56,622 nucleotides of DNA from Acidimicrobiaceae bacterium (GCA_027306755.1 DAHUZE010000009.1:1-56622), one strand, 5' to 3'; positions 1 through 10,352 are shown, counted from the stretch's first letter. Made by a program: numbers and translations. The notes: generated from the letters alone by a model not told the origin.

Positions 1-1
1 G

Positions 2-178
2 CAGCACGGCGCCGGGCCTGCCGCGCATCCCGGTCGGGCGGACGGCCGGGCCGGGGGCCCGAGCGGCGGCGCCGCCGAGCACGCTGCTTCCCCCGCTGCT
101 TCCCCCGCCGCCGGCGGCCGCCGGGGCAGGGCACGCCCCCCTGCCCGCACCACCACCAAGACGGCAGGGGTGTGCTGA
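2..178 (+). CDS. Possible C-terminal end of an upstream protein (partial, 5' cut by window)
   Basis: A reading frame enters at the window edge and stays open to a TGA that overlaps the ATG of tldD (TGATG at 176-180). The encoded tail is low-complexity, rich in Ala, Pro, Gly and Arg, and ends ...TTTKTAGVC. The overlap with tldD is the only argument for reality; GC-rich DNA often leaves frames open by chance over 170 bases. No family can be assigned. Confidence 0.35.
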   Translation, partial: QHGAGPAAHPGRADGRAGGPSGGAAEHAASPAASPAAGGRRGRARPPARTTTKTAGVC

Positions 179-1674
179 TGGACGGCCCCGCCAGCGACTC
201 GACGCTCGCCGCCGTCACCGACGCCGCGCTGGGGGCTGCCGCAAGCGCCGGCGCCGAGCACGCCACCGTCCGCATCGAGCGCATCCGGACCCAGGTGGTC
301 GTGGTCCGCGACGGCCGGCTCGAGACCTCGGTGGACGACACCGAGATCGGCACCGGGGTCCAGGTGATCCACGACGGGTCCAGCGGGTTCGCGGGCAGCG
401 TGGCCGTCGGCCCCGACCCCTCGGCCTCGTTGGCCCGGGCCGCGGTGCAAGCCGCTCGGGCCACGGCCCGACTGCGGCCCCGCCGTGTCGAGCTGGCACC
501 CGAGCAGTCCCCTGGCCGCGTCGAATGGGTCTCGGCGTATGAGACGGACCCGACGGCGGTGCCCCTGGCCGAGAAGGCCGGGCTGCTCACCGAATGGAGC
601 GACCGCCTCCTGGGCGCCCCCGGGGTGGACCACGTCACCGCCTACGTGATGGCGGTACGCGAGGACACCTACCTCGCCGATTCCTCGGGCACCGTCGCCC
701 TGCAGCGGCGGGTGCGGGTGCATCCCCAAGTGGAGGCGCTCTCGGTGGCCGGCGGCGGGGACTTCGAGGAGATGCGCACCGTGGCTCCTCCCGTGGGGCG
801 GGGCTGGGAGTACCTCGGCGGAGAGGGCTGGGACTTCGACGCAGAGCTGGCCCAGCTCCCCGAGCTGCTGGCCGGCAAGCTGCAGGCGCCGCCCGTAGAG
901 GCAGGCCCCTACGACCTGGTGATCGATCCCACCAATCTGTGGCTCACCATCCACGAGTCCATCGGCCACGCCACCGAGCTGGACCGGGCCGTCGGGTACG
1001 AGGCCGCCTTCGCCGGCACCTCGTTCGCCACGCCCGACTGCCTCGGGTCGCTCCGGTACGGCTCGCCGGTGATGCAGGTGACCGGGGACCGGACCACCGC
1101 GCACGGGTTGGCCACGGTGGCCGTGGACCACGAGGGCGTCGCCGCCCAGACGTTCGACATCGTGCGGGACGGCATCCTCGTCGGGTACCAGCTGGACCGG
1201 TCGATCGCCGCCGCCCAGGGCTTCGGCCGCTCCAACGGCTGCGCGTTCGCCGACTCCCCGCTGCACGTCCCGATCCAGCGGATGGCCAACGTGTCCCTGC
1301 GGCCGGCTCCGGGCACGGGCCCGTCCGTGGAGGAGCTGATCGGCGGGGTGGGCCGGGGAATCTACGTCGTGGGCGACAAGAGCTGGTCCATCGACATGCA
1401 GCGCTACAACTTCCAGTTCACCGGGCAGCGCTTCTTCGCCATCCGGGACGGCCGCCTGGCCGGCCAGCTGCGCGACGTCGCCTACCAGGCCACCACCACC
1501 GACTTCTGGGGGTCCATGGAGGCCGTCGGCGGGGCCGGGACGTACCTCGTGGGCGGGGCGTTCAACTGCGGCAAGGGTCAGCCCGAGCAGGTCGCGGCCG
1601 TGAGCCACGGCTGCCCCGCCGTGCTGGTGCGGGGGGTCAACGTCCTGAACACCCGCCAGGAGTCCGGGCGGTGA
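178..1674 (+). CDS. tldD: TldD family metalloprotease subunit
   Basis: Catalytic subunit of the TldD/TldE protease, which in other bacteria degrades unfolded peptides and matures some ribosomal peptides. The zinc motif is HESIGH (HExxxH) near residues 259-264, inside the conserved run LWLTIHESIGHATELDR. The C-terminal metal-binding segment FNCGKGQP is present. Length (498 aa) is normal for the family. The ATG at 178 is preferred; an in-frame GTG lies two codons upstream. The stop overlaps the GTG start of the next gene (GTGA), so the two subunits are translationally coupled in the expected heterodimer order. No precursor peptide gene is visible nearby. Confidence 0.95.
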   Translation: MDGPASDSTLAAVTDAALGAAASAGAEHATVRIERIRTQVVVVRDGRLETSVDDTEIGTGVQVIHDGSSGFAGSVAVGPDPSASLARAAVQAARATARLRPRRVELAPEQSPGRVEWVSAYETDPTAVPLAEKAGLLTEWSDRLLGAPGVDHVTAYVMAVREDTYLADSSGTVALQRRVRVHPQVEALSVAGGGDFEEMRTVAPPVGRGWEYLGGEGWDFDAELAQLPELLAGKLQAPPVEAGPYDLVIDPTNLWLTIHESIGHATELDRAVGYEAAFAGTSFATPDCLGSLRYGSPVMQVTGDRTTAHGLATVAVDHEGVAAQTFDIVRDGILVGYQLDRSIAAAQGFGRSNGCAFADSPLHVPIQRMANVSLRPAPGTGPSVEELIGGVGRGIYVVGDKSWSIDMQRYNFQFTGQRFFAIRDGRLAGQLRDVAYQATTTDFWGSMEAVGGAGTYLVGGAFNCGKGQPEQVAAVSHGCPAVLVRGVNVLNTRQESGR

Positions 1675-3053
1675 CCGGCCCGGGCGCTGGCTACCTGCCC
1701 CACCCAGCCGAGGTGGTGGACGCGGCCCTGGCCGCCGCCCGCGGCCCCTGCGTCGTCCTGGTCGAAGAGTCCCACGGCGTGGACGTCCGCTACGCCAACA
1801 ACTCGGCAACCACCAACGGGGTGCGGTTGGACCGCAAGGTGACCGCGATCCGGGTGGTCGAGCAAGAGGGGACCGTGCTGTCCGGCGTGGCCCGTCGCAG
1901 CGGCGACGTGGACGTGGCCGCGCTCGTGGCCGAGGCCGAGGGAGCGGCCGCACCCGCCGGCGACGCCGCACCCCTCATCGGCGGCACAGCGGACGCCGGC
2001 TTCGACGCGGACCCCGGGACCACCGACCTCGGGGCGCTCGAGACCGTGCTCGGCGGGCTGGCCGGGGCCTTCGCCCGCTCCGAGCGGGGCGGCACGGTGC
2101 TGTCCGGGTTCGCCGACCACAGCGTCGTCACCACCTACCTGGGCTCCACCACCGGCCTGCGCCGGCGCTTCACCCAGCCGACCGGGAGCCTCCAGCTCGT
2201 CGGCCGGCGTGACGGGCGGTCGGCGTGGGTGGGCGTGGGCGCGCCCGACTTCGCAGGCACCGGCATCGAGGGGCTGGAGGACGAGGTGGCCCGGCGCCTG
2301 GACTGGGCCTCCCGGCGGATCGACGTGCCGGCCGGGCGGCACCAGGTGGTCCTGCCCCCGAGCGCAGTGGGCGATCTCATGGCGTTCCTGGCCGCGTCGG
2401 CCGGGGGGCTCGAGGCCGAAGAAGGCCGCACGGTCTTCTCCCGCCCCGGCGGCGGCACCCGGTTGGGGGAACAGCTCAGCCCGCTCCCGTTCGGGCTCTG
2501 GAGCGACCCGCACGCCGACGGGCTGGAGTGCGCTCCCTTCTTGGCGGTGGGTGCCTCCAGCGCCAACAGCTCCGTCTTCGACAACGGCATGGCGCTGGAG
2601 CGCACCGACTGGATCCGGGAGGGCCGGCTGGAGCGCCTGGAGTACCACCGATCCGGCGCAGCCCGGTCCGGCACCGTGCCGGCGGCGCCGGTCGACAACC
2701 TGCTCCTCGTCCTCCCCGGGGCCACCGGCTCGGTGGACGACATGGTGGCCCGCACCGAGCGTGGCCTCCTCCTCACCTGCCTGTGGTACATCCGCGAGGT
2801 CGATCCCCAGACCCTGCTGCTCACCGGGCTGACCCGGGACGGCGTCTACGTCGTGGAGGACGGGCGGGTGGTGGGAGCGGCCAACAACTTCCGGTTCAAC
2901 GAGAGCCCGGTGGACGTCCTGGCCCGGGCCACCGAGGCATCGGCAGCCATCCGAACGCTGGGACGCGAAGGGGCCACGTGGCTGAACCGGATGGCCATGC
3001 CAGCGCTCCGGGTCCCGGACTTCAACATGTCCACGGTCAGCCGGGCGGTCTGA
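1671..3053 (+). CDS. tldE: TldE/PmbA family protein, partner of TldD
   Basis: Non-catalytic subunit of the TldD/TldE protease. It lacks the HExxxH motif but keeps the family fold with recognisable segments [13 protein letters not shown] near the N-terminus and [15 protein letters not shown] in the middle, and ends with the typical [11 protein letters not shown] region. Start is GTG at 1671, overlapping the tldD stop. At 460 aa it has the usual length. Its last 17 bases overlap the convergent LLM oxidoreductase gene. Confidence 0.9.
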   Translation: MTGPGAGYLPHPAEVVDAALAAARGPCVVLVEESHGVDVRYANNSATTNGVRLDRKVTAIRVVEQEGTVLSGVARRSGDVDVAALVAEAEGAAAPAGDAAPLIGGTADAGFDADPGTTDLGALETVLGGLAGAFARSERGGTVLSGFADHSVVTTYLGSTTGLRRRFTQPTGSLQLVGRRDGRSAWVGVGAPDFAGTGIEGLEDEVARRLDWASRRIDVPAGRHQVVLPPSAVGDLMAFLAASAGGLEAEEGRTVFSRPGGGTRLGEQLSPLPFGLWSDPHADGLECAPFLAVGASSANSSVFDNGMALERTDWIREGRLERLEYHRSGAARSGTVPAAPVDNLLLVLPGATGSVDDMVARTERGLLLTCLWYIREVDPQTLLLTGLTRDGVYVVEDGRVVGAANNFRFNESPVDVLARATEASAAIRTLGREGATWLNRMAMPALRVPDFNMSTVSRAV

Positions 3054-4035
3054 GCCCCCAGGCGTCGGCCAGCAGCTGGAAGGACCGGAGACGATCGGCG
3101 TAGCCGTGGACCCGGGTGGTCACCATCAGCTCGTCCGCACCGGTGCGGTCGGCGAGCTCCCGGAGCCCCTCGCGGACCGAAGCGGGCTCCCCCACCACGT
3201 AGGTGGACGTGACCTCGTCCACAACCGCACGCTCCTCGGGGCTGAAGCGGTACGCCGCCGCCGTCTCGGGCGAGGGTAGCGGGCCGAAGCGGTTGGTCCG
3301 CAGCTGCAGCGCGGACAGCGCAGCCGGGGCCGCAACCCTGCGAGCCTCTTGGTCGCTCGGCGCGCAGATCACGGCCGCCACCACCATGGCCCGCGGCAGC
3401 GCCAGGACGGCCGAAGGACGGAAGCTCTCCCGGTAGCGCTCGAGCGCTGGCTCGGTGAAGCGGGGGCTGAAGTGGTGGGCGAAGGAGAACGGCAGCCCGA
3501 GGAGCCCGGCCAGCTGGGCCGAGAACAGGCTCGAGCCGAGAAGCCACACCTCGGGGAGGTAGCCGGGCCCGGGCATCGCCCGCGGACGCTCCGCGGCGCC
3601 CGTGAAGTAGCCGATGAGCTCGACCACATCCTCGGGGAAATGCTCGGCCCCCAGGTCGGCGGCTCGGCGCAGCGCCCGGGCGGTGTGGTGGTCGGTCCCC
3701 GGTGCCCGTCCGATGCCCAGGTCGATCCGGCCCGGGTGCAGGGCCTCGAGGGTCGCGAACTGCTCGGCGATCACCAGGGGAGCGTGGTTGGGCAGCATCA
3801 CGCCGCCGGAGCCCACCCGGATGGTCCCGGTGGCGGCGGCCAGGTGGGCCACCAGGACCGCCGGCGCCGCACTGGCCACGGCCGGCATGCCGTGATGCTC
3901 GGCCACCCAGATCCGCCGGTACCCCAACGCCTCGAGGTGGCTCGCCAGCTCCGTGGCTTCGGCCAGCGCCGCGGCGGCTGAGGATCCCTCGGCCACCGTT
4001 GCCAGCTCGAGCACCGAAAGGGGGATGTCGGCCAT
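3037..4035 (-). CDS. LLM-class flavin-dependent oxidoreductase (luciferase-like)
   Basis: Member of the bacterial luciferase-like TIM-barrel family that uses FMN or F420. It begins [17 protein letters not shown], carries the [10 protein letters not shown] segment at strand 2, [11 protein letters not shown] in the middle, and the DLGIGRAPG signature, a set typical of the MsnO8-like subgroup. The frame stays open upstream of the chosen ATG, but the upstream part overlaps the divergent M20 gene and looks non-coding. Cofactor and substrate cannot be read from the sequence. Confidence 0.88.
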   Translation of the reverse strand: MADIPLSVLELATVAEGSSAAAALAEATELASHLEALGYRRIWVAEHHGMPAVASAAPAVLVAHLAAATGTIRVGSGGVMLPNHAPLVIAEQFATLEALHPGRIDLGIGRAPGTDHHTARALRRAADLGAEHFPEDVVELIGYFTGAAERPRAMPGPGYLPEVWLLGSSLFSAQLAGLLGLPFSFAHHFSPRFTEPALERYRESFRPSAVLALPRAMVVAAVICAPSDQEARRVAAPAALSALQLRTNRFGPLPSPETAAAYRFSPEERAVVDEVTSTYVVGEPASVREGLRELADRTGADELMVTTRVHGYADRLRSFQLLADAWGLRPPG

Positions 4036-4099
4036 GCCATGTGCAACGCGAACCGTGGGCTGCGGCTTCCCGGAGGCCGTGTTGGTAGCGTCGGCCGCC

Positions 4100-5509
4100 G
4101 TGACGGCCCCCCCTCCCCCGCTGCCCGGCGTCCACCGCATCTGGGAGGCAGACGTTCTCCCCGCGCTGGAGCGCTACACCGCCATCCCCTGCCTCTCCCC
4201 CGCCTACGACGCGGCCTGGGAACGCAACGGTCACCTGGCCCGCGCGGCGGAGCTCCTGGTCCGGTGGTGCGGGGAACGGCCGGTCCCGGGGCTGCGCGCC
4301 GAGGTGGTGGCCCCGGCCGGCACCACGCCGGTGGTGGTGGCCGAGTCGCCCGCCACCGGCGGCGCGGACGGGACGGTCGTCGTCTACGGCCACCTGGACA
4401 AGCAGCCGCCGCTCGGGTCGTGGCGTGAGGGTCTCGGCCCGTACCTGCCGGTGAGGGACGGCGACCGCCTCTACGGCCGGGGCACGGGCGACGACGGGTA
4501 CGCCGCCTTCGCCGCCCTCACGGCCGTCCAGCTCCTGGACGAAGCCGGGATCGCCCGCCCCCGGGTGGTCGTGCTGATCGAGGCCAGCGAGGAGAGCGGC
4601 AGCCCGGACCTGCCCGGGCACCTCGACGCGCTGGCCCCCCGCATCGGGCAGCCCGCCATGGTGCTCTGCCTGGACTCGGGCTGCCTCAGCTACGACCGGC
4701 TGTGGCTGACCACGTCACTGCGCGGGAACCTGGTGCTCACCGTGTCGGTGCAGGTGCTCACCGAAGGGGTCCACAGCGGGAGCGCCGGCGGCATCGTGCC
4801 GACATCGTTCCGGATCCTCCGCCAGCTGCTGGACCGGGTGGAGGACCCGGTGACGGGCGCGATCCGGGTTCCCGGGCTGGTGGCGGAGGCGCCGGAGGCC
4901 CTGCGCCCCCGCGAGCCGCTGCCCTGGCAGGCCGGCGAGTCCTTCCCCGTGGTGCCCGGGCTCCAGCTGGACGGGGCGTCCGACGCGGAGCGCCTGGTCC
5001 GGCGGGCCTGGGGCGCCTCACTGGCCGTCACGGGCATGGACGGGATCCCGCCCGTGGCCGAGGGCGGGAACGTCCTGCGCCCCTTCACCACGGCCAAGCT
5101 CTCCCTGCGGCTGCCGCCCACGGCGGACGCCGGCCTGGCCGCTCGGGCAGTGGAGGCGGCGCTCCTGGCCGACCCCCCGGCAGGGGCCGCGGTCTCGGTC
5201 ACCGCGGAAGCCCCGGCCACAGGTTGGGTCGCGCCTCCCTTGGAGCCGTGGGTGACCGACGCCTTCGAGGCGGCGTCCCGAGAGACGTTCGGCCTTCCTT
5301 TCGGATCCCTGGGCGAGGGCGGGACGATCCCCTTCCTGTCCATGCTGACCCGGCGCTACCCCGGGACGCCCCTGGTGGCCACCGGCGTCCTCGGGCCGGG
5401 CAGCAACGCGCACGGGCCCAACGAGTTCCTCCACCTGCCCATGGCCGAAGCGGTGACCGTGGCCTCTGCCCGGCTGATCGCCGCCGCCTCGAGTCGCCCG
5501 GCGCGCTGA
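4100..5509 (+). CDS. M20 family metallo-dipeptidase
   Basis: Zinc-dependent dipeptidase of the carnosinase-like M20 group. Visible metal and catalytic motifs are GHLDKQP (His and catalytic Asp), GTGDDGYA (bridging Asp) and [10 protein letters not shown] (catalytic Glu-Glu). About 469 aa, normal length. GTG at 4100 is chosen because a TAGCGT box lies 8 nt upstream, a leaderless-type arrangement; the frame remains open further upstream but overlaps the divergent LLM gene. Substrate unknown. Confidence 0.86.
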   Translation: MTAPPPPLPGVHRIWEADVLPALERYTAIPCLSPAYDAAWERNGHLARAAELLVRWCGERPVPGLRAEVVAPAGTTPVVVAESPATGGADGTVVVYGHLDKQPPLGSWREGLGPYLPVRDGDRLYGRGTGDDGYAAFAALTAVQLLDEAGIARPRVVVLIEASEESGSPDLPGHLDALAPRIGQPAMVLCLDSGCLSYDRLWLTTSLRGNLVLTVSVQVLTEGVHSGSAGGIVPTSFRILRQLLDRVEDPVTGAIRVPGLVAEAPEALRPREPLPWQAGESFPVVPGLQLDGASDAERLVRRAWGASLAVTGMDGIPPVAEGGNVLRPFTTAKLSLRLPPTADAGLAARAVEAALLADPPAGAAVSVTAEAPATGWVAPPLEPWVTDAFEAASRETFGLPFGSLGEGGTIPFLSMLTRRYPGTPLVATGVLGPGSNAHGPNEFLHLPMAEAVTVASARLIAAASSRPAR

Positions 5510-5650
5510 GCGGCCCATCGGATCGGCGCCGGGCGGCCCGGTAAGCTGGCCCGACGGGCTCGGAGGAGCCGTGCGCCCTGCCGGCATGTCGACCGCCGGC
5601 GAGGCCCAAGCCTGAGGAGAGGTCCCATCCCGCAGCTCGCCGATCCCCCC

Positions 5651-6487
5651 ATGCCGGCCGTGCGGGACGCGGTCGGGCGAGCGCTGGCCGAGGACTGGCT
5701 CCCCTTGGGGGACCTCACGGCGTCCCTGATCGACGAGTCCCGCCAGGCCCGCATGGCGGTGGTGGCCCGAGCCGGAGGCGTGGTCGCCGGGCGCATGTGC
5801 GCCCTCGAGACCTTCCGCCAGGTTGACGGGGCGATCCACGTGGACTGGCAGCTCGCGGACGGCTCGGAGGTGGTCCCCGGCGCCACCGTGGCGACCGTCA
5901 CGGGACCCATGGCGCCGATCCTCACGGCCGAGCGCACGGCGCTCAATTTCCTGTGCCACCTGTCGGGCGTGGCATCGGCCACCAGGCGCATGGTGGAGGC
6001 CGTTGCCGCGGCCAACCCCGCCACCCGCGTGCTCGACACCCGCAAGACGCTCCCGGGACTGCGGGCGCTGGAGAAGGCGGCGGTGCGCGCCGGCGGCGGC
6101 ACCAACCACCGGGGGTCCCTGTCCGAGGGCGTCCTCTTGAAGGACAATCACCTGGGCGGCCTGGCGATCGGGGCGGCGGTGGCCCTGGCTGCCCGGAGGT
6201 GGCCCGGGCGCATGATCGAGGTCGAGTGTGACGAACCGTCCCAGGCCGAGGAGGCCGCCGCTGCCGGCGCAGCCATCGTGATGCTCGACAACATGGCGCC
6301 TTACCAGGTGGCCGCCACCGTCGCCCTCGTGCGCGCTTCGGGTCGCAGCACCCTGGTCGAAGTCTCCGGGGGCATCTCGCTGGCGACCGCGCCCGAGTAC
6401 GCCGCCGCCGGTGCCGACCTGCTCTCCGTCGGCGCCCTCACCCATTCCGCCGCCGCGCTGGACCTCGGGCTGGACCTGGTCACGTGA
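5651..6487 (+). CDS. nadC: Nicotinate-nucleotide pyrophosphorylase (carboxylating)
   Basis: Quinolinate phosphoribosyltransferase of NAD synthesis: quinolinate + PRPP to nicotinate mononucleotide, CO2 and PPi. Signature segments are DTRKTLPGLRALEKAAVRAGGG, GVLLKDNH, MIEVECD and VEVSGGI. Length 278 aa fits the family. The ATG at 5651 lacks a clear ribosome binding site, whereas an in-frame ATC at 5627 sits just after GAGGAGAGG; the true start may be there. nadA and nadB are not in the window. The stop overlaps the start of the SpoIIE phosphatase gene by GTGA. Confidence 0.93.
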   Translation: MPAVRDAVGRALAEDWLPLGDLTASLIDESRQARMAVVARAGGVVAGRMCALETFRQVDGAIHVDWQLADGSEVVPGATVATVTGPMAPILTAERTALNFLCHLSGVASATRRMVEAVAAANPATRVLDTRKTLPGLRALEKAAVRAGGGTNHRGSLSEGVLLKDNHLGGLAIGAAVALAARRWPGRMIEVECDEPSQAEEAAAAGAAIVMLDNMAPYQVAATVALVRASGRSTLVEVSGGISLATAPEYAAAGADLLSVGALTHSAAALDLGLDLVT

Positions 6488-8796
6488 CGCCACCGCCGGA
6501 CCCGACGCTCTTCGAGGTCCCGCCCGGCGCCGCGGGCCAGGTGCAGGTGGACAGGCTGGTCGCCATCGAGCGGGCCGCAGCCGCGGTGGTCGAGCCCGTC
6601 GGCCGCCTCTGGCGGGAGCTGGCCGCCGCCACCGACGCCGCCGTGAGCGCGCAGAGCCTGGACGGGGTCCTGCGAGACGCGCTGAAGACCATGGCACGGC
6701 TGCTGGCCGTGGACACGGTGTCGATCCTGCTGGCCAACGATGACGGCAGCGAGCTCGCCTTCCGCGCCTCGTCCGGCCTCGCCGAGGAGCTGACGCTCGG
6801 CATCGGCATCCGAGCCGGGCGGGGCATGGCAGGCAAGGTGCTGGCCACCGGGAAGCCTCTGGTCGTCGGCGACCTGCGGGCCATCGAGGTGGTCAACTCC
6901 GTCCTCCGTGACAGTGGGCTGCGGTCCGTGGCCGCTGTTCCCCTGCTGGCCGAAAGCCGGTGCATCGGCGTGCTCTACGCCGCCAGCTACCAGCTCGACC
7001 GCTTCACGGCCACGGATGCCGAGCTGCTCCAGGTGGTGGCCGACCGGCTGGCGGCCGCTCTGGACCGGGTGCGCATCTTCGAGCGGGAGCGTGACGCCCG
7101 GCGGATGGCCGAGGAGCTGGCCGACCGCATCGGGCGGATGCAACGGGTCACGGCGGAGCTCGCGGCGGCCGAGACATCGGCCGAGGTCGCAGCCGTGCTC
7201 GTCCGCTCCCTCGAGACGAGCTCGCCGGCCTGGGTCGGCGTGTGGCTGCTCGGTGGCTCGCTGCTGTCACCGGTGGCCCAGTCCGGGGCGGCCCCGGCGG
7301 GCTGGGGGGAGCCGGTGGAACCCGGGAGCGACCACCCGGCGGCTCGCGCCGTGCGCGAGGAGCAGCCCCGGTACTTCGAGGGCTCGGGCGCCGCCTATGC
7401 CGCGCTGCCCATCTTGTGCCGTGACGGTTGCGCCGGCGCCCTGGCCGTCGTCCACGAGGCGGGCCGGCCGATCCCGGTGGCCGAGCGCGAGCTGCTGGTG
7501 GCCGTGGTGGGACAGGCGGCGCAGGCATTCGACCGGGCCCGCCTCATGGCCGCCCGCCAGCGGGCGGCGGACGAGGCGTCCTTCTTCGCCCGGGCCGCCC
7601 AGGCCCTGGCCGAGGCGGACGATCTGGGATCGACCCTGGACCGGTTGGGCAACCTGGCCGTCGCAGCCCTGGGCGAGATCTGCCTCATCGACGTCCTCAA
7701 CGAGGACGGGCGCCTCACCCGCATGGTGGCCAGGCACCGCGACCCCCGCCTCCAGGCAGCCACCGACCGCCTGCGCACCGAGTTCCCGCCCGACCAGACC
7801 GGCCAGCACCCTGCGGCTCTGGCCCTGGTGACCGGCCGGTCTTCGTGGTCCGACCGGATGAACGAGGCCTTCCTGCGCTCCACCTCCCGGAACGAGGAGC
7901 ACCTGGCGCTCATCCAGTCCCTCGGGTTCCACTCGTACATCACCGTGCCGCTGGTGGCCGACCGCCGGGTCCTCGGCTCCGTCTCCTCGGTCTCCACCAC
8001 CCGGTCGTTCGTGGGCGAGGACGTGGCGTTCGCCGAGCAGCTGGCCCACCACGTGGCCGCGGTGGTGGACAACGCCCGCCGGTACGACACCGCCTTCCGC
8101 ACCTCGCACATCCTGCAATCGAGCCTCCTGCCGGGCACCCTTCCCGCCGTGGCGGGCATCACGGTGGAGACCCGGTACCTCACCGCCAACCGCGGCCTGG
8201 AGGTGGGAGGCGACTTCTGCGACGTGATCCTGCTGACCGGCGGCAACGCGCTGTTCACCGTGGGCGACGTTGCCGGCCATGATCGCCGCGCGGCGGCGCA
8301 GATGGGGCACCTTCGCAGCGCCGCCCGCGCCCTGGCCGGCCAGGCGCCGTCCCCGGGGGCGCTGCTGGTCGCCCTCAGGGACAGCTGGAGCCTGCTCGGC
8401 TTCGAGCGCATCGCCACGGCGCTGGTCGGGTCCGTGGACCTCGAGTCCGGGGCCCTGGAGCTGGCGTCGGCCGGCCACTATCCCCCGCTGGTCGTCGGAA
8501 CCGGTGGCGCCCGCTTCCTCCCGGTCGAGCCCACGCCGCCCCTGGGGATGGACGGTCCCCCTCCCCGGGTCTGGCGCGGGGAGCTCGGCGCAGGAGAAGT
8601 GCTGCTGGCCTACACCGACGGGGCAGTGGACGAGCGGGGTGCGGGCAGCGACGCCAGCATGGCCGCCCTGGCCGCGGTGGCGGCCCGCGGCCCGGTCACA
8701 CCGGCCGGCGTCTGCGACCGGGTGGTGGAGATGCTCGACAACGACCGGGCCGACGATGTGGCGCTGCTCGCCCTGTCGCTGACGCCTCGCGCCTGA
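6484..8796 (+). CDS. SpoIIE-type PP2C serine phosphatase with three GAF domains
   Basis: Soluble 770-aa regulatory phosphatase. Three GAF sensor domains are recognisable at about residues 60-195, 230-350 and 375-535, followed by a PP2C/SpoIIE domain (about 560-770) with metal-binding GGDFCD (residues 575-580) and GDVAGHD, and a terminal ADDVALLAL block. Such proteins usually dephosphorylate STAS anti-anti-sigma factors; a STAS gene lies 2.4 kb away at 11237. GTG start overlaps the nadC stop. It converges on the LigD-polymerase gene with a short GC hairpin (8801-8816) between them. Confidence 0.9.
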   Translation: MTPPPDPTLFEVPPGAAGQVQVDRLVAIERAAAAVVEPVGRLWRELAAATDAAVSAQSLDGVLRDALKTMARLLAVDTVSILLANDDGSELAFRASSGLAEELTLGIGIRAGRGMAGKVLATGKPLVVGDLRAIEVVNSVLRDSGLRSVAAVPLLAESRCIGVLYAASYQLDRFTATDAELLQVVADRLAAALDRVRIFERERDARRMAEELADRIGRMQRVTAELAAAETSAEVAAVLVRSLETSSPAWVGVWLLGGSLLSPVAQSGAAPAGWGEPVEPGSDHPAARAVREEQPRYFEGSGAAYAALPILCRDGCAGALAVVHEAGRPIPVAERELLVAVVGQAAQAFDRARLMAARQRAADEASFFARAAQALAEADDLGSTLDRLGNLAVAALGEICLIDVLNEDGRLTRMVARHRDPRLQAATDRLRTEFPPDQTGQHPAALALVTGRSSWSDRMNEAFLRSTSRNEEHLALIQSLGFHSYITVPLVADRRVLGSVSSVSTTRSFVGEDVAFAEQLAHHVAAVVDNARRYDTAFRTSHILQSSLLPGTLPAVAGITVETRYLTANRGLEVGGDFCDVILLTGGNALFTVGDVAGHDRRAAAQMGHLRSAARALAGQAPSPGALLVALRDSWSLLGFERIATALVGSVDLESGALELASAGHYPPLVVGTGGARFLPVEPTPPLGMDGPPPRVWRGELGAGEVLLAYTDGAVDERGAGSDASMAALAAVAARGPVTPAGVCDRVVEMLDNDRADDVALLALSLTPRA

Positions 8797-8848
8797 GCTC
8801 CTGGCGCCGCCGCCAGTGCGGCACCGAGCCCGGCCCAGTCGCGCCGGG

Positions 8849-9799
8849 TCACCGTGGCGCCGGGGACCCCGCGCCAGCGAAGATATCCCCGAGCGTCTCC
8901 ACCCGGCGCAGCACGTCGGTGTGCTCGAAGCGCAGGGCGGCAGAGCCGGCGGCACCCTGCCGGACCTCCTCCCACGTGACCGGCGTAGACACGGTGGGGA
9001 AGGGCTGGGCTCGCAGCGAGTACGGCGCAATCGTGGTCTTGGCCGCGCTGTTCTGGCTCCAGTCGATGAGCACCTTGCCGCGCCGGAGCTCCTTGCGCAT
9101 GTTCGAGACGACGGCCTCGGGATGTGCCCGCTCGAGATCCCGGGCGATCCGGTGGGCATGAGCGCTGGACTGCTCCGAGGACTGCAGCGGGTCCAACGGG
9201 ACGTAGAGCTGGAGGCCCTTGGATCCGCTCGTCTTGGGCAGCACGTCGTAGCCGGCGTCAACCAGCGCCTCACGCAACCACAGCGCGACCGTGCAGCACT
9301 CCACCATGGCCGCCGGCTCGCCGGGATCGAGGTCGAACACCATGATGTCTGCCGGACCCTCGCCCCGGCCGCCGGCCGCCCGCCACATGGGGGTGTGCAG
9401 CTCGAGCGCAGCGAGGTTCGCCGCCCACGCCAGGCTGGCCGCGTCCCCGATCATGACGTAGTGGATGTCCGCGTCGGCCTCTCCCTCGCCCCCCCGCCCG
9501 CGTGCCCGCGCCGACCCGGGGTGGCGCGGGACGTCCACCGTCTGGACCCAGCCGGGTGCGGCCCGGCCGGCGTTCTTCTCGAAGAACGAGGGGCCGTCCA
9601 CGCCGTCGGGAAACCGCCGGAGCGTGACCGGACGCCCGGTGAGGTGGGGCAGCAGCACCGGCGCCACCTGGGCGTAGTAGTGGATTACCTCGGCCTTGGT
9701 CACCTGTGCCTGGGGGTACAGGACCTTGTCGAGGTTCGTGAGCTCGAGCCGGTGCCCATCGATCGTGACGCTGCTGCTGCCCGTGTCGGCCCTACGCAC
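8849..9799 (-). CDS. Stand-alone LigD-type DNA primase/polymerase domain
   Basis: Archaeo-eukaryotic primase-fold polymerase of the LigD-Pol family, about 316 aa. It opens with the family hallmark LELTNLDKVLYPQ, has the metal-binding DLDPGEP motif and the SGSKGLQLYVPL segment, and ends GDIFA. There is no ligase or phosphoesterase domain and no Ku gene in the window. GTG at 9799 overlaps the stop of the upstream PfpI gene (GTGCGTAG), indicating translational coupling. Likely role is gap filling in non-homologous end joining or related repair, inferred from the family. Confidence 0.85.
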   Translation of the reverse strand: MRRADTGSSSVTIDGHRLELTNLDKVLYPQAQVTKAEVIHYYAQVAPVLLPHLTGRPVTLRRFPDGVDGPSFFEKNAGRAAPGWVQTVDVPRHPGSARARGRGGEGEADADIHYVMIGDAASLAWAANLAALELHTPMWRAAGGRGEGPADIMVFDLDPGEPAAMVECCTVALWLREALVDAGYDVLPKTSGSKGLQLYVPLDPLQSSEQSSAHAHRIARDLERAHPEAVVSNMRKELRRGKVLIDWSQNSAAKTTIAPYSLRAQPFPTVSTPVTWEEVRQGAAGSAALRFEHTDVLRRVETLGDIFAGAGSPAPR

Positions 9800-10352
9800 G
9801 CTCGTCGGCGAACACCTCCAGCAACCTCGAGCAGAAGGCCGGGAGGTCGTCCGGCTTCCTGCTCGTGACCAGCACGTTCGGACCGGCCGAGCATACCTGC
9901 ACCTCGGTGTCCACCCAGGTGCCACCGGCGTTGCGGATGTCGGTCTGGAGGCTCGGCCACGACGTCAGGGTCCGGCCACGCACCAGATCCGCCTCCACCA
10001 GCGTCCAGGGGCCGTGGCAGATCACCGCCGCGGGCTTTCCGGCGGCGAAGACGGCCTTCACGAGCTCCAACGCGCTGGCGTCCATCCGGAGCTGGTCCGG
10101 GTTTGCCACCCCTCCGGGGAGGACGATGGCGTCGATGGTGGCCGGGTCGACCTCCTTGGTGGTGAAATCCACCGGGAACGTCTCCCCTTTGTCCAGATGG
10201 TTCATGGCCTGTGCCTCGCCCGGGTCGGGCGCCACGAGCTGGGGCCTGCCGCCGGCGTCGTGCACGGCCTGCCACGGTTTGGCCAGCTCGACCTGCTCGA
10301 TCCCCTCGTTGGCGACCAAGAAGGCCACCCGCATGCCGTCGATCGATGCCAT
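9792..10352 (-). CDS. DJ-1/PfpI family glutamine amidotransferase-like protein
   Basis: About 186 aa, starting MASIDGMRVAFLVANEG. The nucleophile elbow AVICHGPW holds the conserved cysteine followed by His, and the conserved acid lies near the N-terminus (VANEGIEQVEL). This is the PfpI/YhbO type (protein or nucleotide deglycase, protease-like stress protein). The next gene downstream (LigD-Pol) overlaps its stop by 8 bases. A Shine-Dalgarno-like AAGGAGAGAAC precedes the chosen ATG. Confidence 0.9.
   Translation of the reverse strand: MASIDGMRVAFLVANEGIEQVELAKPWQAVHDAGGRPQLVAPDPGEAQAMNHLDKGETFPVDFTTKEVDPATIDAIVLPGGVANPDQLRMDASALELVKAVFAAGKPAAVICHGPWTLVEADLVRGRTLTSWPSLQTDIRNAGGTWVDTEVQVCSAGPNVLVTSRKPDDLPAFCSRLLEVFADERA

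Noticed and set aside
178-3053. Ribosomal-peptide (RiPP) biosynthetic locus suggested by TldD/TldE
   Set aside because: No precursor, cyclodehydratase, radical SAM or exporter gene lies nearby; the pair is a common housekeeping protease.
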